Origin: Limisphaerales bacterium
GTDB lineage: Bacteria > Verrucomicrobiota > Verrucomicrobiia > Limisphaerales > SXTU01
DNA length: 62,197 nt
Assembly (NCBI GenBank): GCA_009773355.1
Contig: WRPG01000039.1
Coordinates: 1 to 62,197, forward strand
Direction of reading: 5' to 3'
Below are positions 56,965-62,197 of this stretch, in pieces; positions within the stretch are counted from its first letter, which is position 1, and every line of letters begins with the position of its first letter. Both the position numbers and the translations under genes were made by a program. A model generated the notes under the pieces. That model saw nothing but the letters and a program-made list of their open reading frames with translations. It had not been told where the DNA came from and ran no database searches.

Positions 56965-57147
56965 TCAACTCATGGCCTTGAGAACAGCGGCGAGATTCGT
57001 CATGCGCCAGCCGGGGCCATCGCCAACCAGCGACGCGCGGCGTTGCTCCACCAGCGCGGCGCGCTGGCTCCGGCCCGCCCGGCGGAGCGCGGCCATGCGC
57101 TGGCGGGCTTCCTCGCGTTTGATCGCGGCAATGGACTGGCGTTTCAC
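56965..57147 (-). CDS. Small basic protein, possible antitoxin
   Basis: A 60-residue protein that is mostly helical and very Arg-rich (AIKREEARQRMAALRRAGRS, ending WRMTNLAAVLKAMS). It starts the minus-strand pair with the nucleotidyltransferase-like gene, 19 bp apart. I do not recognise a family; partner role is inferred from position. Confidence 0.5.
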   Translation of the reverse strand: MKRQSIAAIKREEARQRMAALRRAGRSQRAALVEQRRASLVGDGPGWRMTNLAAVLKAMS

Positions 57148-57203
57148 AGTGGCACTCTACTGCTTTGCCTCGCGGGGTAAAGCGCTGAGAATCGTTGCGT
57201 CAA

Positions 57204-57518
57204 GAGCCGGCCAAAGGGGAGATTGCCAGCTTCGCCGGGGGCGCAGGATGACGCGCGGGGCAAATCTAAATCAGCACGCCCCTCCAGCCCGGCAACTCCG
57301 GCGGCGCGCTGGTGGACGAGCGGGGCAACGTCATCGGCGTGGTGGTGGCCAAGCTGAGTCTTGGGTGGCACCCGCGAGACGCGGGTGCCACCCAGAGCTT
57401 CCTCGAATCCGTCCCCGAAGTCGCCGCCAAGCTGAAGGAAGCCCACACGAAGGACCGCAAGTTCGAGGACGTGGTGAAGTCCGTGGAGCAGGCCACCGTG
57501 CTCGTGCTGGTGTATTGA
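57204..57518 (+). pseudogene. Trypsin-like protease 3' remnant, copy 2
   Basis: Begins with the same bases as copy 1 (GGCCAAAGGGGAGATTGCC), with small indels. From 57312 an open frame reads VDERGNVIGVVVAKLSLGWH, then a palindrome-derived PRDAGATQ, then SFLESVPEVAAKLKEAHTKD and VVKSVEQATVLVLVY. The palindrome has perfect 14-bp arms (57363-57376, 57380-57393) with an AGA loop. The GNSGG motif precedes this frame but lies out of frame with its own start. The copy is therefore also a remnant. Confidence 0.83.
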
Positions 57519-57533
57519 GGCGGAGAGTTTCCT

Positions 57534-57594
57534 CAAACGAATGAGGGCAAACGAATGAAGGCGTTCGTTCCATTCGCTTATCCCCATTCGTTTG
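57534..57594. repeat. Palindrome of the CAAACGAATG family
   Basis: Arms 57534-57557 and 57571-57594 match at 20 of 24 positions. Related palindromes lie inside protease remnants 1 and 3, so three copies sit within ~2 kb. Confidence 0.75.
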
Positions 57595-57648
57595 ACAGCG
57601 CGTTGCCTTGCCTGCGTGTCCAAGCCGTGCCACTCTCGGGACAGCGTT

Positions 57649-57855
57649 ATGACCAGAGACCAAGTGCAAACTGCCATGAACGAGGGCATCCCGTTTATGA
57701 TCAAGATGGCCGATGGCGAGAAGTATGAGGTCACCGACCGCTACCGCGTGGCCTTGGGCCGCACCACGGTCATCGTCGTCGGGGCGGATGACATGCCGCA
57801 TATCCTGCCGCTGTTGACGATGACTGGCATCAGTTACCTGAAGTCGAAGAAGTAA
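57649..57855 (+). CDS. Small protein of unknown function
   Basis: A 68-residue protein: TRDQVQTAMNEGIPFMIKMA, DGEKYEVTDRYRVALGRTTV, IVVGADDMPHILPLLTMTGI. It has the look of a compact beta-rich fold and normal codon use. ATG 57649 is preferred over ATG 57592, which lies in a palindrome. It sits between protease remnants 2 and 3. I cannot name a function. Confidence 0.65.
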   Translation: MTRDQVQTAMNEGIPFMIKMADGEKYEVTDRYRVALGRTTVIVVGADDMPHILPLLTMTGISYLKSKK

Positions 57856-57861
57856 ACGGCC

Positions 57862-58097
57862 GCCTCGCCGGGGCGCAGGCTGACGCGCGGCATTTCCCAA
57901 TCAGTGCGCCCTTCCAGCCCGGCAACTCCGGCGGCGCGCTGGTGGACGAGCGGAGGCTGTCAGGCGAATGGGGACAAACGAATGCTTCGCTCCTGGATTC
58001 GCCTGTCCCCATTCGTTTGTCATCGGCCCCCCTGAAGCTCACTCGCGTCCGCTCCCGAGGTTGCCGCCAAGCTGAGGGACGCCCCCGAATTGTGATT
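57862..58097 (+). pseudogene. Trypsin-like protease 3' remnant, copy 3
   Basis: The same protease text returns: CTCGCCGGGGCGCAGG, then the GNSGGALVDER codons near 57920-57953, then a palindrome of the same family as copy 1 (CGAATGGGGACA at 57965-57976, TGTCCCCATTCG at 58004-58015), then a decayed VPEVAAKLRDAP-like end to 58097. It is shorter than copies 1 and 2 and has no usable frame. Confidence 0.78.
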
Positions 58098-58120
58098 CCG
58101 TCGGGCCGGTGGCCCGGCCG

Positions 58121-59578
<1,458 letters not shown>

Positions 59579-59647
59579 GCGGACGAAAGCGTAGAGAGCG
59601 GCGACGGCAGCGGCAAGGGGTTTGGCGGCGGGAGCGGGCGGTGGCCA

Positions 59648-59735
59648 GCACTCAGTAATCGGTGTTCAACAGCCAGCGTTCAGCAAGGCGCGGGTCGCCG
59701 CTCACTAAACACTGAAGGCTGATTGCTGAAGACGC
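59648..59735. repeat. Palindromic repeat between regulator and esterase genes
   Basis: GTGTTCAACAGCCAGCGTTCAGCAA (in part, 59663-59687) is mirrored by CACTGAAGGCTGATTGCTGAAG (59709-59730) on the other strand. The arms are imperfect. No gene is in the 163-bp gap. Confidence 0.5.
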
Positions 59736-59741
59736 TTCCGA

Positions 59742-61943
59742 CTACTGTGCCAGCAGCCACTTCGCGGCGGCGGCGCGGTCGGCCTTCGCGGCGGCGGTCA
59801 AGGCGTTGCCAGCGTTCGCCACGGCATAGACTTTGGCCGCCAGCGCGGGCGCGGTCTCGCCGCCGACCCAGAGCTTGCCGGGCGCGTTGAGCGCGAGCAG
59901 GCCGGGCACGTCGCCGTATTTCGCGCCGCCGGGGAGGAAGTTCACGTCGCGGTAGTCGGTCAGCTTGCCGAAGCGGAAGCCCGCCGTTTCCACCGCCGCG
60001 CGGTCAATCGCCCCGCGCGCCACCGCGCGCGCCGCCGCCACGATTGGCCCCGTGCCGCCGAAGCCCGCCACGTCCACGCTCTTCGGCGCGGGATGGTTCG
60101 GGTTGCTCTCGTAGCTGCGGAGATACTTCACCAGCGTCAGCACGTCGTGCGCGCGTTGGGCGAACAGCGCGTGGTTGTAGCCGTAGGTGTAGCCGGCGAA
60201 CTCGCGCGGGTTGGCGACGACGCGGTTTTGCTTCACCGGCTGGCCGTCCTTGGTGAACTCGCCCTGGAAGAGCAGGTCCGCGCCGAGCACGGTCGCGCCG
60301 GAGTCCACGAGCGACTTCACCTCGGGCTTCACGGAGCCGTCGGCGTTGAAGAGCGCGGCCTTGCCGGAATCGTCGAGCCACACCACGGCGCGGCCATTCC
60401 ATTTCTTCGGGTAAAGCCATGCCACGGGCAGTTCCTCACCGTGCGTCTCGTTGCGGAGCAGGCCGGTCATCTCGACGAAGTTTCCCCGGTCGGCCTTGTT
60501 CTTCAGTTCCCATGCGACCTTGCCCGCGTTGGCGAAGGTGCGGCCCAACACCGCCTCAACGCCATTGCCCGCAAGCTGGCGGAAGGAATCCACCGACGCC
60601 GCGCTGGCCTGCAACTGCTTCTCCGCGTCGTCACGCCACCAGCGCAGCAGCTTGCGCTCGAACTCGATGTCGTCGGCCTTCGGCGCGGGATGGCTGCTGT
60701 CCCAGACGGTGAGCTGATCGCGGGTCAGGCGCTGGTAGTCGCGTTCCACAACGGGAGCCTTGAAGCCGAGTTTGAAGTGCTGGTTGACCCAGGTGTAGAA
60801 GCCCGAGCGCGCCACGGCGTTGTAGTTGTGCTGGAAGTGCTCGCCGCGGTGGAGCATCACGTTGTTCGGCGCGCCGAGCGTCTTGTAGTGCGCCACCAGC
60901 TCCGGGAAGCCTTTCGTCACCATCTCGCGCGTCCAGTCGTTCGCCGTGGTCATGCCCTGGGGACGCGGCGCAGCCAGCGCGGCGAACTCGATGTTGCCGG
61001 TGTTCACGCGCAGCAGGCTGGCGTTCTCGCAGGTGCAGCCGCCTTGCATCGCGGTGCTGACCATCACGGCGGGGAACGACAGCGTGATGCGCGGGTCAAC
61101 GCCGGCCAAAATCATCGTCTGCGTGCCGCCGCCGCTCGCGCCGGTGACGGCGATGCGCGCGGGGTCCACTTCCGGCAGGCCGAGCACGAAGTCCAGCGAG
61201 CGGATGGCGTTGAGCGTCTGCAGGCCCATGATGCTCTGCAAGTTCGCCTCGGCCTGCGCGCTGTAGAGCTCCCAGTTCTCCGTCTTCGCCATGTCGGGGC
61301 GCTGCTTGGCGAAGCGATGCACCGTGAGCGCGGAGAGCTGGACGGCGTCCGAGTCGCTCATCATGTCCCACTGCCAGACCACGCAGCCCATGCGCGCGAG
61401 CTGCACGCACATAGACTGGAAGATGCTGCGGCCGCCCTCCTCGAAGCGCTCGGCCCCGATGGAGATTTCCTTGCGCACGGCGTCCTCGGTGCCTTCGGAC
61501 AGCCGCGCATCCTTCCAGTGCCCGTGCGCGAAGAGGACGGCGGGCACCTTGCCGGTCTTGCCCTTGGGCCGGTAGAGATTGCCCGTGACGAAAAAGCCCG
61601 GCGCACTCTCGAAATAGACTTTCTCGACCGTGTATTCCCCCTTGTCCGTCTTGCCGTGGATGACCGCGTTGAGCGGCGTCTTGGTAGGCATGGGCCAGAG
61701 GCCGAGGGCGACCTTCATCTGGCGCTGCACGAACGCGGCGCGCTCGGGCCAGGCCTCCTTCGACTTCGGCGGCGTGAAGGGGAAGTAGCCGTTCAAGTCT
61801 TTTGGCGGCGCGAGGCGTGCGTCATTGGGCAACTGCCCGGCGGGCAACGCGCGCGGCGCGGCAGCGGCGAAGTGGGTGGCGGTGAAAACAACGGCCAGTG
61901 CGACGGCAACGTGGGAACGCATGGAGTGACGGACGGCTTTCAT
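59742..61943 (-). CDS. Large secreted alpha/beta-hydrolase (esterase-like)
   Basis: A 733-residue protein with a signal peptide (RSHVAVALAVVFTATHFAAA). Residues ~100-400 form an alpha/beta-hydrolase resembling acetylxylan esterase/ABhydrolase_7: VPAVLFAHGHWKD (oxyanion region), IAVTGASGGGTQTMI with the nucleophile Ser in GASGG, and a His in MLHRGEHFQHN. The C-terminal ~300 residues hold a second alpha/beta-like domain (VAWLYPKKWNGRAVVWLDDS, VDVAGFGGTGPIVA), where the nucleophile place reads GFGGTG, so it is probably inactive. It likely deacetylates or hydrolyses plant or algal polysaccharide esters. ATG 61922 is also possible. Confidence 0.83.
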   Translation of the reverse strand: MKAVRHSMRSHVAVALAVVFTATHFAAAAPRALPAGQLPNDARLAPPKDLNGYFPFTPPKSKEAWPERAAFVQRQMKVALGLWPMPTKTPLNAVIHGKTDKGEYTVEKVYFESAPGFFVTGNLYRPKGKTGKVPAVLFAHGHWKDARLSEGTEDAVRKEISIGAERFEEGGRSIFQSMCVQLARMGCVVWQWDMMSDSDAVQLSALTVHRFAKQRPDMAKTENWELYSAQAEANLQSIMGLQTLNAIRSLDFVLGLPEVDPARIAVTGASGGGTQTMILAGVDPRITLSFPAVMVSTAMQGGCTCENASLLRVNTGNIEFAALAAPRPQGMTTANDWTREMVTKGFPELVAHYKTLGAPNNVMLHRGEHFQHNYNAVARSGFYTWVNQHFKLGFKAPVVERDYQRLTRDQLTVWDSSHPAPKADDIEFERKLLRWWRDDAEKQLQASAASVDSFRQLAGNGVEAVLGRTFANAGKVAWELKNKADRGNFVEMTGLLRNETHGEELPVAWLYPKKWNGRAVVWLDDSGKAALFNADGSVKPEVKSLVDSGATVLGADLLFQGEFTKDGQPVKQNRVVANPREFAGYTYGYNHALFAQRAHDVLTLVKYLRSYESNPNHPAPKSVDVAGFGGTGPIVAAARAVARGAIDRAAVETAGFRFGKLTDYRDVNFLPGGAKYGDVPGLLALNAPGKLWVGGETAPALAAKVYAVANAGNALTAAAKADRAAAAKWLLAQ

Positions 61944-61991
61944 GGCGGCATATTGAAGCAGCGCAACGCGGCGCGCGAACAAAAACAGAGC

Positions 61992-62100
61992 GCGTCTTGG
62001 ACTGCGCCGGCAGAGCGCAGCGGCGACGGCGCTTTGGCTTCCTGCGGAGCGGAGGTTGAAAGCGGTGCGCCGATCCGTTTGCCACCACAGGCCAAGACGC
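61992..62100. repeat. Repeat-like element upstream of the esterase gene
   Basis: GCGTCTTGG (61992-62000) and CCAAGACGC (62092-62100) bracket a 91-bp GC-rich centre with internal short palindromes. It lies where the esterase promoter should be and matches no gene. Confidence 0.5.
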
Positions 62101-62122
62101 AGGGCTGACGCATCAAAATAGT

Positions 62123-62197
62123 TCAGGTCGCTTTGAGCAGGCGGAGGAGGTAGTCGGGCTTGAGGGCAGCGTTGAGTTGTTTGCCCTTGGCCCCGCG
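62123..62197 (-). CDS. C-terminal end of an unknown protein (cut by window end)
   Basis: On the minus strand the frame is open from the window edge to TGA 62125-62123 and reads RGAKGKQLNAALKPDYLLRL then LKAT. Only 24 residues are visible. The regular helical pattern and upstream position relative to the esterase gene on the same strand suggest a real gene end, but the family cannot be told. Confidence 0.4.
   Translation of the reverse strand, partial: RGAKGKQLNAALKPDYLLRLLKAT

Overview
The window is a GC-rich (roughly two thirds G+C) chromosomal segment of what is most likely a member of the Verrucomicrobia, near the Pedosphaera/Limisphaerales side. This rests on gene content rather than a database search: a PSCyt1-DUF1549-DUF1553 protein next to a DUF1501 protein (typical of Planctomycetes and Verrucomicrobia), orphan type II pseudopilins with the [19 protein letters not shown] segment, an LpxC-FabZ fusion, TPR glycosyltransferases of the TMTC type, and many dispersed palindromes. 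No rRNA, CRISPR array, prophage or transposase was seen.

Layout. 1-8734 (+) is an operon for a membrane complex related to hydrogenase-4 and complex I: two HyfB-like antiporter subunits (the first cut by the window edge), HyfC, HyfE, HyfF, a HyfG-like large subunit and a ferredoxin-HyfI fusion. The large subunit has lost the cysteines that bind the Ni-Fe centre, so it looks like an Ehr-type complex and not a hydrogenase. An HTH-EIIA protein sits inside the operon. 8768-9424 (-) is a GNAT-like protein with a C-terminal membrane helix. 9550-26058 (+) is the translation/transcription block: a structured leader, tRNA-Thr, tuf, tRNA-Trp, tRNA-Ser, secE, nusG, rplK, rplA, rplJ, rplL, rpoB, rpoC, rpsL, rpsG and fusA. 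26224-30777 (+) carries a glutaredoxin, lipA, and a branched-chain amino-acid uptake set (binding lipoprotein, LivH, LivM) without its ATPases. 31469-36237 (+) holds two tandem TMTC-like glycosyltransferases. 36491-45379 (-) holds a pseudopilin, two tandem unknown membrane-anchored paralogues, a DUF1501 protein and a PSCyt1/DUF1553 protein. 45503-51674 carries rpsT, a TIM-barrel isomerase, a lipoprotein plus pseudopilin, a histidinol phosphatase, a VapBC-like pair, lpxA and lpxC-fabZ. 51874-55275 is ileS. 55280-58097 is an accessory island of small toxin-antitoxin-like genes separated by three remnants of one trypsin-like protease gene. 58121-62197 carries an NtrC-type response regulator, a large secreted esterase and the tail of an unknown gene.

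The most unusual points are these. (1) ileS encodes an isoleucyl-tRNA synthetase of about 1133 residues. It carries a full GspE/MshE N-terminal-like domain and several palindromes inserted in frame, between the HIGH-type and KMSKS-type motifs. (2) The DUF1553 gene carries three further in-frame palindromic elements, one with perfect 26-bp arms. This resembles the Rickettsia palindromic elements that invade coding genes. (3) The same 3' part of a serine-protease gene recurs three times around small gene cassettes, each copy carrying a palindrome. The palindromes come from several unrelated families, which suggests an active palindrome-spreading process in this lineage.
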